A DNA stretch of 64,000 nt from Bacillota bacterium (GCA_019423125.1 JAHZBZ010000001.1:22406-86405), one strand, 5' to 3'; positions 15,976-25,207 are shown, counted from the first letter of the stretch. A program made the numbers and translations. Notes: generated from the sequence alone by a model not told the origin.

Positions 15976-18182
15976 GCGGTCTTAATATCAATCTATTTGA
16001 TTTTCAGGAAAAAGCCGTAATTAAGTTGGCTGACCTTGTCAGTGATGAAAGCAGTAAGCAAACCATAGTGATGAGGGCTCCTACAGGATCGGGTAAGACA
16101 ATTATCTTAATAGATTTTGTTTCGGAATACATAAATAAAATAGATAATAATACGGCGTTTATATGGCTGTGCCCTGGTAAAGGAGATTTGGAGGAGCAAA
16201 GCCGCAAGAAAATGGAGAAATTTGCGACGCATCTTGTGACGCAAAATCTTTTTGATGCCTTACAGTCCGGCTTTGCTGCGGGCAGCACAACGTTTGTAAA
16301 TTGGGAGTTGGTTACTAAAAAGGGTAACACTGCGTTGCGTGACGGGGAGCGAAAGAATTTATATGATAGGATAGCTGAAGCGCATCGCAACAACCTGACG
16401 TTTGTAGTCATAATTGATGAGGAGCATTCAAACAAGACGACAAACGCCAAAGTAATTATAGATGCTTTTTCGGCAAAAAATATTATTCGCGTAAGTGCAA
16501 CGGCAGAGAGGAATAACCGCTTTGAATACTATGAGATAGACGAGCTGGATGTGATTAATGCAGGACTAATCACAAAGGCTATATACGTCAACGAAGGTAT
16601 TACAAACGGCATGGAGGTAGGGGATGATTATGATTGCCTTTTAGAGCTTGCGGATAATAAGCGTAAGGCTATTGCCGCTCGTTATAAATCGATTGGCAAA
16701 AACATTCGTCCGCTAGTGCTGATTCAATTTCCGAACGGACAACCTGAAACGATTGCTGCTGTTGAAAATAAGCTTGAATCTATGGGATACACCTATGATA
16801 ATGGCATGGTGTCAAAATGGATGAGCGAAGATAAAAGGGATTTGCCTGAAAATCTTACGGAAAATGATGGTATCCCTGTGTTTCTTCTCATGAAACAGGC
16901 GATAAGTACGGGCTGGGATTGTCCACGTGCTAAAATACTTGTTAAATTAAGGGAGGGGATGAGCGAAAGTTTTGAAATTCAGACTATAGGCAGAATACGC
17001 CGTATGCCGGAGGCAAAGCATTATGACGATGATTTGCTTGATTTTTGCTATGTGTATACTTTTGATGAAAAGTATAAAGCAGGTTTATTGTCTGATATCG
17101 ATAAGGCGTATGAGACTCGTCGTCTGTTTTTAAAACAAAAGTGTAAAACATTTACGCTTGAAAAGCAGATGCGTGATCTTGATTTTGGCGGTCTCGGTGA
17201 ACGTGAAGTTATGAATAAACTTCGCACCTCTTTAATAGAGAAATACCATCTGGGGCACGATAAGAAACAAAATCAGATGTTGCTTACTGATGCAGGATAT
17301 GTCTTTGGAACAGAGATAAATGGACGCTATCTAAACGGTGTATTTGTACAGACTATGTCGATAGGAGATACAGAGCGTTTTGGTGAAATTCGTCACTCCG
17401 TAAATACGCATAAGCACGGCATTATGCTCTTACACAGCATCGATATGATTAAATCTGCTGTTGGTATGCAGACGCGTGTCGTTAAAGTTATTCTTGAACG
17501 CTTATTCCGCAAAAGCATTAATACAAGTAAAAATTTGGTTGTGCTTGATACGCGAGAGTTTTATGCTTTTGTTATAAACAATGCACGTAAGCTTCGGCAG
17601 GATTTTAAAGAGGTTACGGCAAAAATGTCTGAGCAGTTGGAGTTTTCGCTCAAACCTAAAACAGTCGCATTTAAAATACCTGAACAGGATTTTTACAGGT
17701 ATGATCCGAATGTAAAGAATGAGATTGAATATTTAAGCAATGCCTACGAAGATTATACTTCAGGTTTTGCAACGAGTTTGGTGAGGAGTACTGCAGAATT
17801 GATGTTTGAGCAGTATTGCGAAAATCGTTCAGATATAGATTGGGTATATAAGAATGGCGATTCCGGATTGCAATATTTCTCGATAGTGTATGTTGATGGG
17901 TTCCGCCACCAATGGTTGTTCTATGCCGATTATATCGTTAAAATGAATGATGGTACGGTATGGGTTATTGAAACAAAAGGTGGTGAAAGAGGCGGTATAG
18001 ATAAAAATATTGATATACAGATAGCCAACAAATTCAATGCATTCAAAGGATATGCTGAAAAGCATAATCTTCATTGGGGTTTTGTGAGAGATAAAGATAA
18101 TCGGTTGTATATCAACAATACGGTATTCTCGGAAGATATGGCTGATGACCATTGGCAACCATTGGAAGAAGTATTTAGGTAA
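15969..18182 (+). CDS. res: Type III restriction endonuclease (Res)
   Basis: This 737-residue protein has an N-terminal SF2 helicase core: Walker A APTGSGKT at 37-44, motif II DEEH near 151, and motif VI IQTIGRIRR. The C-terminal nuclease region has DGTVWVIETKGGERGG around 645-660, the acidic-ExK core of the PD-(D/E)xK fold. Res translocates or switches on ATP hydrolysis and cuts DNA when two unmethylated sites meet. It starts inside the mod 3' end and is followed 20 bp later by a membrane-protein gene. No frameshift is seen. Confidence 0.94.
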   Translation: MVGGLNINLFDFQEKAVIKLADLVSDESSKQTIVMRAPTGSGKTIILIDFVSEYINKIDNNTAFIWLCPGKGDLEEQSRKKMEKFATHLVTQNLFDALQSGFAAGSTTFVNWELVTKKGNTALRDGERKNLYDRIAEAHRNNLTFVVIIDEEHSNKTTNAKVIIDAFSAKNIIRVSATAERNNRFEYYEIDELDVINAGLITKAIYVNEGITNGMEVGDDYDCLLELADNKRKAIAARYKSIGKNIRPLVLIQFPNGQPETIAAVENKLESMGYTYDNGMVSKWMSEDKRDLPENLTENDGIPVFLLMKQAISTGWDCPRAKILVKLREGMSESFEIQTIGRIRRMPEAKHYDDDLLDFCYVYTFDEKYKAGLLSDIDKAYETRRLFLKQKCKTFTLEKQMRDLDFGGLGEREVMNKLRTSLIEKYHLGHDKKQNQMLLTDAGYVFGTEINGRYLNGVFVQTMSIGDTERFGEIRHSVNTHKHGIMLLHSIDMIKSAVGMQTRVVKVILERLFRKSINTSKNLVVLDTREFYAFVINNARKLRQDFKEVTAKMSEQLEFSLKPKTVAFKIPEQDFYRYDPNVKNEIEYLSNAYEDYTSGFATSLVRSTAELMFEQYCENRSDIDWVYKNGDSGLQYFSIVYVDGFRHQWLFYADYIVKMNDGTVWVIETKGGERGGIDKNIDIQIANKFNAFKGYAEKHNLHWGFVRDKDNRLYINNTVFSEDMADDHWQPLEEVFR

Positions 18183-18202
18183 CTAATAGAAATGGTATAA
18201 AG

Positions 18203-20518
18203 ATGAAGACACATAAAAAACACAAGGCTCAATTACAAGAGAATAGGCTGTTTATTCCGCTCAATATACTTTTCGGCTTAATATTTGTTGTAACAATTAT
18301 TCTTTCGATTGTTGACAAATATGTTTGGCAAATAGATTGGGGAGAAGCTAATACAATAGATGTTCTGTGTGAGATTATTGCATCGGCAACTTTCTTTGTC
18401 GGTTCGATAATAGGTATTGCAATCCCATTGCAAAAAGAGAAACTTTATGGAATATCTTCTCAAGATTTTAGTAAATTGAGGGGAAAATACAGATATTCCG
18501 TTGCTCTAATAATTGTATTTTCTATTGTTTTGGCGGCATTAAATGGTATTTTTCTTGCTCTTGGGTTAATATTTGCTTGTTTGGGAGTATCGGCAATATC
18601 TATAGTATTCTGTATATATGTATCCGCTGTGGAAGTCCCATTGATGATGGGGCAAGAGAAAAGTTTAATCAAAACAGTTAAAAGATATGTTCATTGGCAG
18701 TTAAATGAAACAGAGCGATTGCCTACTGAAGGGAAAGAGGTGCTAAAATATCTATGTTGTGAAAAAACTTTAAAAGCTACATATGAAATCCTAAAAAATG
18801 ATGATCATGAATTTAATAAGAAGCTGATACTCTCCCTATTAGAAGTTCAAGAGCAACAGGCGTTTGACCTTGCAAAAATTGAATGTAAAGAAGAACAGCG
18901 TAAAATTGCCTCTGCCTTACGTTCTAATATCCGGGATATTTTGAATTTTAATTTTGACTTGACAGTAATTTTCGGAGATAATGCAAAGAATTATTCTTAT
19001 CGGATTACGAGGGTTCTGTTTAGATTAGATGAGCTTTCTGATTTCTCAAAGATAACAAGAGAATTACTTGTAAATACAACGCTTAATTATGATTACGTAG
19101 ATACGCAGAATAAGAAGGACTTTATTATGTCAGTGGTATTGCCAATGCTTCTTATATCTGTTACATCTGGAGATTTCAGTTTTGCGAAAGCAATGCGACG
19201 CTTGTTGTCAGAAAATGAAATTATATTGGATGAAGAGAATTCTTTATCACTTATAATGTCATTGATGAGTCTGCATTTTTACTATCTTTGTAACGGCGCA
19301 CATGATGTTTCTCAAGAATTAAAAAGTAAAATAATTGAATTTATTAATTTTGAAGGAGTAGAGGACAATACAAAGATTGTTCCTTGGAAGAAGCTGTTTT
19401 TGCAACATACTGAGGAATATAAGGTTAAACTGGAAGAACTATTGCGTTATTTCAAACTAAGTGAGCATAATTGGGATGTTATGCTAAGGAATACAGGGGC
19501 TCACTTTGTTATTCTGTCAACAGAATATGTGTTACAGTGGTATTTGACTTGTTTATTGCATTCCTATTCTGTTTGGGATTTTGATTTTAATAGTATTTTA
19601 GTTAATGACGAAGTAAAATATTTCGTAAAAACATTGGGCGATAAAATATTTGAAAACAATCAAAAACCTCAATTAACAGAGCAAATGAAAAATATGGCTC
19701 AATTTTATGGATTGCGAGAGGATGCGTTTAACCATTTTATCGTTTGTGAAGAGCAAAAGCATAAACTTTTCGATGTCGTAAATGGTCTGCATATTGATGA
19801 CTTGAAGAGTAGGCAAAGGCAGGCACATGAAATTGATATCGGTGAACTTGTTAAAAAGTATAATGAAGAAATAAATCAAAATCTTGCCAATGAATGGGGC
19901 TATGACTCCAGATTGGAAGTCGCAAGTGAATCTCGATTTATGAATATGCTGCTTGAAAAATATAGTGAAGCTGTAAATTACAATGAAGTCGTTATAAAAA
20001 GTATATTAAATGCAACTTTTTATGAACTTGCAAAACATATTCCTAAGACAGTTATTGTGCGGAATAAAGATTTTGATTTAGAAATAAAAGCACTACTAAA
20101 TAGGCACATTATAGCTACAACGCAAAATGTACAGTTTTCTGTTGGGTATTATATAAAGGATGGAGATATAAGGAAAAACTTTAGTGAGGTCGTCGATGGC
20201 GTTGAAAAAGTAAAGAGTAAGATTCTAATAGGTGACTACATTTTTACCGATAACCTATTATCATTTAAGTGTGAGTTTGTAAATGTACAATGGCGAGAGC
20301 TTACTCCCGAAGAGGTTAGTCTAAAAGCTGATACTTATAAGAGGGCTGATGGGCAGTATATTTATGAAGGAGCGCTCATAGCAAGGGAATGGTTGGAAAC
20401 GTTTATCAAGGATCAGTATTTTATTTTATCCCTAGAGATGAGATATGCTATTAATGTTTTGCCTGATTCCATTTATAAAATCGAATTGTTTCCTGCGGAT
20501 GACAGTAATGATACATAA
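18203..20518 (+). CDS. Large membrane-anchored protein of unknown function, restriction operon
   Basis: I recognise no family for these 771 residues. The N-terminus has four hydrophobic segments: about 15-40 (PLNILFGLIFVVTIILSIV), 55-75 (IIASATFFVGSIIGIAI), 95-118 and 119-145 (SVALIIVFSIVLAALNG.. then LIFACLGVSAISIVFCIYV). The remaining 600 residues are hydrophilic and mainly helical. The gene lies 20 bp downstream of res on the same strand with similar AT-rich codon use. It is probably part of the same defence operon, perhaps a membrane effector or sensor. That role is inference only. Confidence 0.75.
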   Translation: MKTHKKHKAQLQENRLFIPLNILFGLIFVVTIILSIVDKYVWQIDWGEANTIDVLCEIIASATFFVGSIIGIAIPLQKEKLYGISSQDFSKLRGKYRYSVALIIVFSIVLAALNGIFLALGLIFACLGVSAISIVFCIYVSAVEVPLMMGQEKSLIKTVKRYVHWQLNETERLPTEGKEVLKYLCCEKTLKATYEILKNDDHEFNKKLILSLLEVQEQQAFDLAKIECKEEQRKIASALRSNIRDILNFNFDLTVIFGDNAKNYSYRITRVLFRLDELSDFSKITRELLVNTTLNYDYVDTQNKKDFIMSVVLPMLLISVTSGDFSFAKAMRRLLSENEIILDEENSLSLIMSLMSLHFYYLCNGAHDVSQELKSKIIEFINFEGVEDNTKIVPWKKLFLQHTEEYKVKLEELLRYFKLSEHNWDVMLRNTGAHFVILSTEYVLQWYLTCLLHSYSVWDFDFNSILVNDEVKYFVKTLGDKIFENNQKPQLTEQMKNMAQFYGLREDAFNHFIVCEEQKHKLFDVVNGLHIDDLKSRQRQAHEIDIGELVKKYNEEINQNLANEWGYDSRLEVASESRFMNMLLEKYSEAVNYNEVVIKSILNATFYELAKHIPKTVIVRNKDFDLEIKALLNRHIIATTQNVQFSVGYYIKDGDIRKNFSEVVDGVEKVKSKILIGDYIFTDNLLSFKCEFVNVQWRELTPEEVSLKADTYKRADGQYIYEGALIAREWLETFIKDQYFILSLEMRYAINVLPDSIYKIELFPADDSNDT

Positions 20519-20617
20519 GATTGAGTTGCTATAATGATTGGGAGGCTTGCCTGAATTTTTAGTTTGATTTATGTTGTAACATAAATTATAATGTTGATAA
20601 ATAAAGGATATAAAAAG

Positions 20618-21940
20618 ATGTTACAAGAAAGTAATCGTATAGAGCTGAAAGAAAAATTGAACGATAAGCTCGAAAAGGAAATTTGTGCCTTTCTGAATAA
20701 CCGCGAAGGTGGGACTCTGTATATCGGTGTCGCAGATGACGGCACAGTTGTCGGTGTTGAGGATGCGGACTTGCTCCAAAAGAAGGTTGCAGAGAGGATA
20801 AGGGACAATATTCTGCCATCCGCACTCGGCTTGTACGACGTCACATCGCAAGAAAACGACGGCAAAACGATAATAAAAGTCGTAGTTTCCAGTGGCGTGG
20901 AAAAGCCATATTATATCAAAGATAAGGGCATGTCATCGGCTGGCTGTTTCATTCGCGTGGGCACAACTGTTCAACCTATGAGTACGGCTATGATAGATGA
21001 ACTCTATTCAAAGCGCCTGCGCAATCAGACGCTACGGAATATTACATCGCCAAGACAAGACCTCACCTTTTCACAGCTCAAAATATATTATGAGGAGCGC
21101 GGACTTGCGCTTAACGATAAATTTGCAAGCACTCTGGAATTGCTTACACCTGAGGGTAAGTATAATTATGTCGGCTACCTGCTTGCCGATGAAAACGGCG
21201 TATCTATAAAGGTTGCAAAGTATGCTGGCAATGATAAGGTTGACCTCATTGAAAATGAAGAGTACGGCTATTGCTCGCTCATCAAGGCGGCGCACCGTGT
21301 TTTGGACAAGTTTGAGATCGAGAACGTCACCCGCACGAAGATTACGGGCAAGGAGCGCATAGACCGCACTTTGGTCGGACGTGTCCCCTTGCGTGAGGCG
21401 ATCATTAACGCGATCGTGCATAATGATTACACGCGCGAGATTCCGCCCGTATTTGAGATCTTTTCGGATAGGATAGAGATCACCTCGGATGGCGGCCTCA
21501 TCTACGGGCAGAGCGAGGAGGACTTTTTCAGCTTTGCGAGTATGCCGCGCAACCGCGAGCTCATGCGCGTATTCAAGGATGTGGGGTTGGTAGAGCAGCT
21601 CGGCTCCGGTATGAGCAGGATTTTGAAGGAGTACAATAAAAGTATTTTCAGCATTTCTCCGCGCAGCATTAAGGTGGTATTTCCGTATTCCGAAGAGCTG
21701 GAAGTTGAGGGTAAAGTTGAGGGTAAAGTTGAGGGTAAAGTTGCGAGCGGGCTCAATCCGACGCAGTTAAAAATCATAAATGCCATGAAAAATGACCCTA
21801 TGATCACGGCGGCAAAGTTGGCGAAACAATTTGGCATGAGTGAGTATGGCATACGAAAAAATATCGCCAAACTCAAAGAGGCGGGCGTGATCGAACGGCT
21901 CGGTTCCGATAAGAATGGCAGTTGGAAAGTCAATGAATAG
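20618..21940 (+). CDS. AlbA_2/Schlafen-like ATP-binding protein with winged-helix C-terminus
   Basis: This protein of 440 residues (COG2865 type) has an AlbA_2 (divergent AAA-4) domain at the N-terminus (ESNRIELKEKLNDKLEKEICAFLNNREGGTLYIGVADDGTVVGV). A GHKL-like segment follows (REAIINAIVHNDYTREIPPVFEIF..GSGMSRILKE). An in-frame VEGK repeat linker and a C-terminal winged helix come last (AAKLAKQFGMSEYGIRKNIAKLKEAGVIERLG). Such proteins are putative transcriptional regulators; some relatives sit in defence islands. The ATG at 20618 follows AAAGGA. GC content rises after about 21250, suggesting mosaic origin. Confidence 0.87.
   Translation: MLQESNRIELKEKLNDKLEKEICAFLNNREGGTLYIGVADDGTVVGVEDADLLQKKVAERIRDNILPSALGLYDVTSQENDGKTIIKVVVSSGVEKPYYIKDKGMSSAGCFIRVGTTVQPMSTAMIDELYSKRLRNQTLRNITSPRQDLTFSQLKIYYEERGLALNDKFASTLELLTPEGKYNYVGYLLADENGVSIKVAKYAGNDKVDLIENEEYGYCSLIKAAHRVLDKFEIENVTRTKITGKERIDRTLVGRVPLREAIINAIVHNDYTREIPPVFEIFSDRIEITSDGGLIYGQSEEDFFSFASMPRNRELMRVFKDVGLVEQLGSGMSRILKEYNKSIFSISPRSIKVVFPYSEELEVEGKVEGKVEGKVASGLNPTQLKIINAMKNDPMITAAKLAKQFGMSEYGIRKNIAKLKEAGVIERLGSDKNGSWKVNE
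21704..21739 (+). repeat. Three tandem 12-bp repeats coding VEGK
   Basis: GTTGAGGGTAAA occurs three times exactly in tandem within the AlbA_2-like gene, giving VEGKVEGKVEGK between the ATP-binding and winged-helix parts. A unit length divisible by three means copy-number change would alter linker length without a frameshift. Confidence 0.9.
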
Positions 21941-21943
21941 AGC

Positions 21944-21977
21944 CCAGCCCTCCGCGAGATATTCAGCGGAGGGCTGG
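21944..21977. terminator. Hairpin after the AlbA_2 gene
   Basis: A perfect 12-bp stem CCAGCCCTCCGC / GCGGAGGGCTGG (21944-21955, 21966-21977) has a 10-nt loop and begins 4 bp after the stop. No T-run follows, so termination is likely but not proven. Confidence 0.6.
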
Positions 21978-21989
21978 TTCAATATGCAT

Positions 21990-22024
21990 TTTGGGGAAAC
22001 AAAATTGGGGAAATTTGGGGAAAC
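21990..22024. repeat. Element A right arm-type sites
   Basis: Three TTGGGGAAA-type words (21991-21999, 22005-22013, 22015-22023, flanked by T or C) match those at the left end of element A. They lie about 80 bp inside the right attachment copy. Confidence 0.6.
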
Positions 22025-22105
22025 GATTTCTGAAAAAGTGCTCGAAACGGCAGTTTTTAGGCAAAAAGTGGGCAAAAACGACGATTTTTTGAGAAGTCAA
22101 TTTGC

Positions 22106-22150
22106 CTCTGACTCCGTCATTCGTTGGTTCGAATCCAGCTACCCCAGCCA
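22106..22150 (+). repeat. Attachment-site repeat, middle copy (A/B junction)
   Basis: This is an exact copy of the tRNA-Gln 3' 45 bp without the 5' half, so it cannot be a working tRNA. It ends element A. Element B's integrase begins 148 bp to the right. Confidence 0.93.
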
Positions 22151-22254
22151 AAACGAGAGCTGCTATCAAAAAATGATAACAGCTCTCATATTTTTCTTGG
22201 AATTGTTATAACAAAATGTGAATAATGTTCGAAAAATCGGGCAAAAAAGGGGCA

Positions 22255-22277
22255 TTTGGGACCTGTTTGGGACTAAA
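22255..22277. repeat. Element B left arm-type sites (TTTGGGAC family)
   Basis: TTTGGGAC (22255-22262) and TTTGGGACTAAA (22266-22277) lie just outside the integrase stop. The 12-mer recurs exactly at 63734-63745, just inside the right attachment copy of element B, and differs from the element A word. Confidence 0.55.
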
Positions 22278-22298
22278 TCGCCCCTTTTTCCATGCTTT

Positions 22299-23561
22299 TT
22301 ACAGCTCGTAATCGAACTTCTGCGCCTCGGAAAGGGCGTATTTTTCCGAATAATCGGTGTAGCCGCGGTCGATGACGGAAGTTTTCACATCTTTGTCGAA
22401 GGAATGCCCGTCCCAGAGCATGACGAGTTCGTGGTTGATGCCGCATTCCTTGCAGCGCGTGATGAAGGTATAGCGCAGCTCGTGGGTGTGATGGTTGGGG
22501 AACAGCCGCTTGATGGTCGTGCCGATGGTGTTGAGGTTGGTCTGTTTCGCTTTTTCAAAGTCGATATGCGGCATGACCTTGCGCAGCATGGGCGTGATGG
22601 GGATCCTGCGCGCGACGACGTCGTTGCCCATCTTTTCCTTGCTCGTGTCGCATTCCAGCCAGTTGTCGTCAAGGATGCGCAGCGTTTGCAGTTCGCTCCT
22701 GCGCATTCCCGTGTAGAGCAGGACGAGCAGAGCGCTGGATGCCGTCAATTCTGGATGAGCGATGCAGTAATCGACGAGTTGCTTTTCTTCCGCATAGGTG
22801 AAGGCGTTGCCTTTTTTACTTTGATAGCGGGGAAGGACGACCTTCTTCATCGGGGAATCGAACTTATAGTCGTCGGCGGCAAGGTCGAAGATGCAGCGCA
22901 AAAGGAGTTGCAGCTTCTGCGCGGTGCGTTGTTTGCCTTCCTCCACATAGCGGAAGAGAAAGCTTTGCACGAATTCCCTGTCGATGTCCGCAAGCGCCTT
23001 GTCGGCGAAAGCGGGTGCGATATCGTGTTCGAACAGCCGCTTATATTCGCGGAAAGTGGCGGGCTTGGTCGTCTTTTCTTTTAGCGCGAGCCAGTCTTCG
23101 GCGAACCGGTTGAACAGCACGTTGTATTGCGTCTTGGGCTTTGCGCTGCCTGTTGCGGCATAGTTGTTGAGCGCTTCAATGAATTTGCGTTTGAGGACGG
23201 TCAGGTCTTTGGATGAGACTTCGATGTGGATCCCGTCGCGGTGATAGCGTGCTTCGTACACGCCGTTGGGTTTCTGGCGGTATGTAATGATCTTGTCTCC
23301 GTGGGCGAAAAGGTTGCGGTATCTGCTCGGCATTTGTTCGATCTCCTTTTTTGTCAGTCTGAATGAGAGTTTTTTCTTTTCTTTGGGGTGGGTCGGAGCC
23401 GACGGCTCTTGCTTGAATACGTCGGGAAGGAGTTCCTGCAATTTAGAGTACGCCAAGGACTCAACGAGCATATTCAGCGTTCTCGTTGTCGTCTCATCGG
23501 TCTTGCCCGCGTTGGCAGACAAAAACTCGGCTATGAGGTTGGTGCGGTCCTCGTATGTCAT
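22299..23561 (-). CDS. Tyrosine integrase of element B
   Basis: This recombinase of 420 residues has the same architecture as the element A integrase: an arm-binding-like N-terminal part (KIITYRQKPNGVYEARYHRDGIHIEV), a SAM-like core (AEDWLALKEKTTKPATFREYKRLF), and the catalytic domain. The catalytic residues visible are the box I Arg (LLYTGMRRSEL), HELRYTF, LWDGHS and the terminal Tyr region VIDRGYTDYS. I start at the ATG at 23561, behind GGAAGGAA, rather than the longer frame to 23729. It is leftward, towards the A/B junction. Both integrases appear to use the same tRNA site. Confidence 0.93.
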   Translation of the reverse strand: MTYEDRTNLIAEFLSANAGKTDETTTRTLNMLVESLAYSKLQELLPDVFKQEPSAPTHPKEKKKLSFRLTKKEIEQMPSRYRNLFAHGDKIITYRQKPNGVYEARYHRDGIHIEVSSKDLTVLKRKFIEALNNYAATGSAKPKTQYNVLFNRFAEDWLALKEKTTKPATFREYKRLFEHDIAPAFADKALADIDREFVQSFLFRYVEEGKQRTAQKLQLLLRCIFDLAADDYKFDSPMKKVVLPRYQSKKGNAFTYAEEKQLVDYCIAHPELTASSALLVLLYTGMRRSELQTLRILDDNWLECDTSKEKMGNDVVARRIPITPMLRKVMPHIDFEKAKQTNLNTIGTTIKRLFPNHHTHELRYTFITRCKECGINHELVMLWDGHSFDKDVKTSVIDRGYTDYSEKYALSEAQKFDYEL

Positions 23562-23730
23562 TGCGTTCCTTCCGGCAGATTCCCTGCGCTGTATTTTTTC
23601 GCAAGAGCGGCAGATGAATGGCGCAGCCCTTTGTGCGTTTCCATGATAGCGCAGGGAAGCGGGAAAAAGATAGCGCATTTTGTTACCTGAAACAGCAACG
23701 GATGTTGACTGAACCGAAACTGCTGACACG

Positions 23731-23772
23731 TTTCGGGGACAAAAAGTTACCTTTCGGGGATAAAAACGTACC
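23731..23772. repeat. Two tandem 21-bp repeats upstream of the integrase
   Basis: TTTCGGGGACAAAAAGTTACC (23731-23751) is followed at once by TTTCGGGGATAAAAACGTACC (23752-23772), with three differences, and then by CTTTC-like sequence. They lie 170 bp upstream of the leftward integrase. They could be operator, iteron or accessory recombination sites. Confidence 0.6.
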
Positions 23773-23797
23773 TTTCAACTTAGTACACCTCTTTGTT

Positions 23798-24040
23798 TAT
23801 TCTGCCTTTCGGCACACCCCGAAGAGCGGATTTGCTCGCGTCCGTCAAGGATAAGGCGAGTCTGTTGATTTTATGTCTTGCTTCTTACGCGCGGAAAATA
23901 TTGCATCCGTAAAAAAGAGTCATCCCTTCGAAATCCTGTTGCGGAAACCGAGGGGATGGCTTTATGTTTTCAGCGATATTTTCCCGTCCTTGACGGCGCA
24001 GGCAAAAATCCGCCACACCTTTCAGCCGAAAGGCAGAATA
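23798..24040. repeat. Nested inverted-repeat element (MITE-like), 243 bp
   Basis: Three arm pairs nest in order. The outer 16-bp pair is TATTCTGCCTTTCGGC (23798-23813) and GCCGAAAGGCAGAATA (24025-24040). The middle 8-bp pair is GCGGATTT (23826-23833) and AAATCCGC (24006-24013). The inner 10-bp pair is CCGTCAAGGA (23842-23851) and TCCTTGACGG (23987-23996). A further CATCCCTTCG/CGAGGGGATG hairpin lies inside (23921-23958). I see no gene in 23562-24148. Confidence 0.7.
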
Positions 24041-24084
24041 TAAATATTTTGCACGAGAAGTCGCATTGATTGCACAATTTACTA

Positions 24085-24113
24085 TTTACAAAGAGACGCA
24101 GATGTGATATAAT
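24085..24113 (+). promoter_or_regulatory. Promoter of the WYL regulator gene
   Basis: TTTACA (24085-24090), a 17-bp spacer and TATAAT (24108-24113) lie 35 bp before the ATG. Confidence 0.75.
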
Positions 24114-24148
24114 AACTCTGTATAATTTTCAGTTCGGGACAGGAGTTT

Positions 24149-25138
24149 ATGCCGGTAGAAAAGGGACAACGGTTGAAACTGTTAAAGATATGGGAGATCC
24201 TTCGTCAGGAGACGGATGAGGCGCATCCCATGAGTTCGGTCGCCTTGCTGCAAAGGTTGGAAGAGATCGATATCAAGTGTGACCGCCGTACCTTGTATGC
24301 CGATATCCAAGCCCTCAACGAAAGCGGTTATAAGATCCATTGCAATCGCCGAAAGACGAATGAATACTTTGTGGAGCGCCGCGAGTTCAGTATGGCGGAG
24401 ATCCAGATTTTGATGGACGCCGTACAAGCCGCTTCTTTCATTACTAAAGAAAAGACAAAACATCTCGTCGATAAAATCGCGGAACTTGCGGGTAGCCGTA
24501 AGGCGGAAGCGATCAAGCGGAATGTTGTGGCGTTCAATACCGTCAAAAGTCCGAATGAGGATATTTTTAGTACCGTTGCTATCATTACACAGGCGTTGGA
24601 ATGCGGCAAAAAAATCGAGTATCAGTATTTTGATTATGATTTGGATAAGCATCGTGTGTTTCGGAAGGACGACAAGATTTATAAGGTCAATCCCGTCGCT
24701 ACGATCTTTTCCGATGACAAGTATTATTTGCTCTGCTATGACGACAAACACGGGAATCTTGCGCACTATCGCATCGACCGTATGGCGAACGTGAAGGTTT
24801 CCTCGGAAGACATTACGCCCTCGGAATTATCGGAGGTCTATGCCATTCAGAAGCATAAGCGGCAGCTTTTCGGGATGTTCAAGGGCGAAGAGTGCGACGT
24901 CACTTTTGAAGCTGATAATACTCTTATCGACACGGTGCTTGATAAGTTTGGGTTTGACACGCATCTGAGCGCCGTCGGGGAGCATACGTTCCGTTTTACC
25001 GCGACCGTGCAGATCAGTCCCGTCTTTTTCGGCTGGTGTTGCTCGTTCGGCGATAAGTTGAAGGTGGTGGGACCGGAATCTGCGGTTACTATGCTGAAAG
25101 AATATACTGCGTTCATTTTTAAGACCTATGTAAAATAG
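24149..25138 (+). CDS. WYL-domain transcriptional regulator
   Basis: This 329-residue protein has a DeoR/HTH_11-like winged helix at 5-70 (RLKLLKIWEILRQETDEAHPMSSVALLQRLEE..CDRRTLYADIQALNESGY). A WYL domain spans about 140-220, with the ligand-side segment YYLLCYDDKHGNLAHYRIDRM. The C-terminal WCX extension has FGFDTHLSAVGEHTFRFTATVQISPVFFGWCCSFG. WYL proteins of the BrxR/CapW kind repress neighbouring antiphage genes and respond to nucleic-acid ligands. It has its own promoter and sits 69 bp upstream of the dnd companion operon on the same strand, so control of that operon is a fair inference. Confidence 0.9.
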   Translation: MPVEKGQRLKLLKIWEILRQETDEAHPMSSVALLQRLEEIDIKCDRRTLYADIQALNESGYKIHCNRRKTNEYFVERREFSMAEIQILMDAVQAASFITKEKTKHLVDKIAELAGSRKAEAIKRNVVAFNTVKSPNEDIFSTVAIITQALECGKKIEYQYFDYDLDKHRVFRKDDKIYKVNPVATIFSDDKYYLLCYDDKHGNLAHYRIDRMANVKVSSEDITPSELSEVYAIQKHKRQLFGMFKGEECDVTFEADNTLIDTVLDKFGFDTHLSAVGEHTFRFTATVQISPVFFGWCCSFGDKLKVVGPESAVTMLKEYTAFIFKTYVK

Positions 25139-25207
25139 GTTTTTATGGGATAAAAATTTTCGTTTTTATTTTCATTTGAAATGGTATCGGATAGGGGAGC
25201 GAGTGTC

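Larger units (their letters stand above)
7303..22150. mobile_element. Integrative element A (about 14.8 kb)
   Basis: Bounded by exact 45-bp tRNA-Gln repeats, with its integrase at the left end and element-specific TTGGGGAAA sites at both ends. Backbone genes are the integrase, mob-like protein, double-HTH repressor and sigma-4-like protein. Cargo is the type III restriction operon and an AlbA_2 protein. No complete replication or conjugation set is present, so it is probably mobilisable or an integrative island. Confidence 0.85.

Noticed and set aside
22106..22150. A second tRNA-Gln at the A/B junction
   Set aside because: Only the 3' part is present. The preceding bases cannot form the acceptor or D-arm, so it is an attachment copy.
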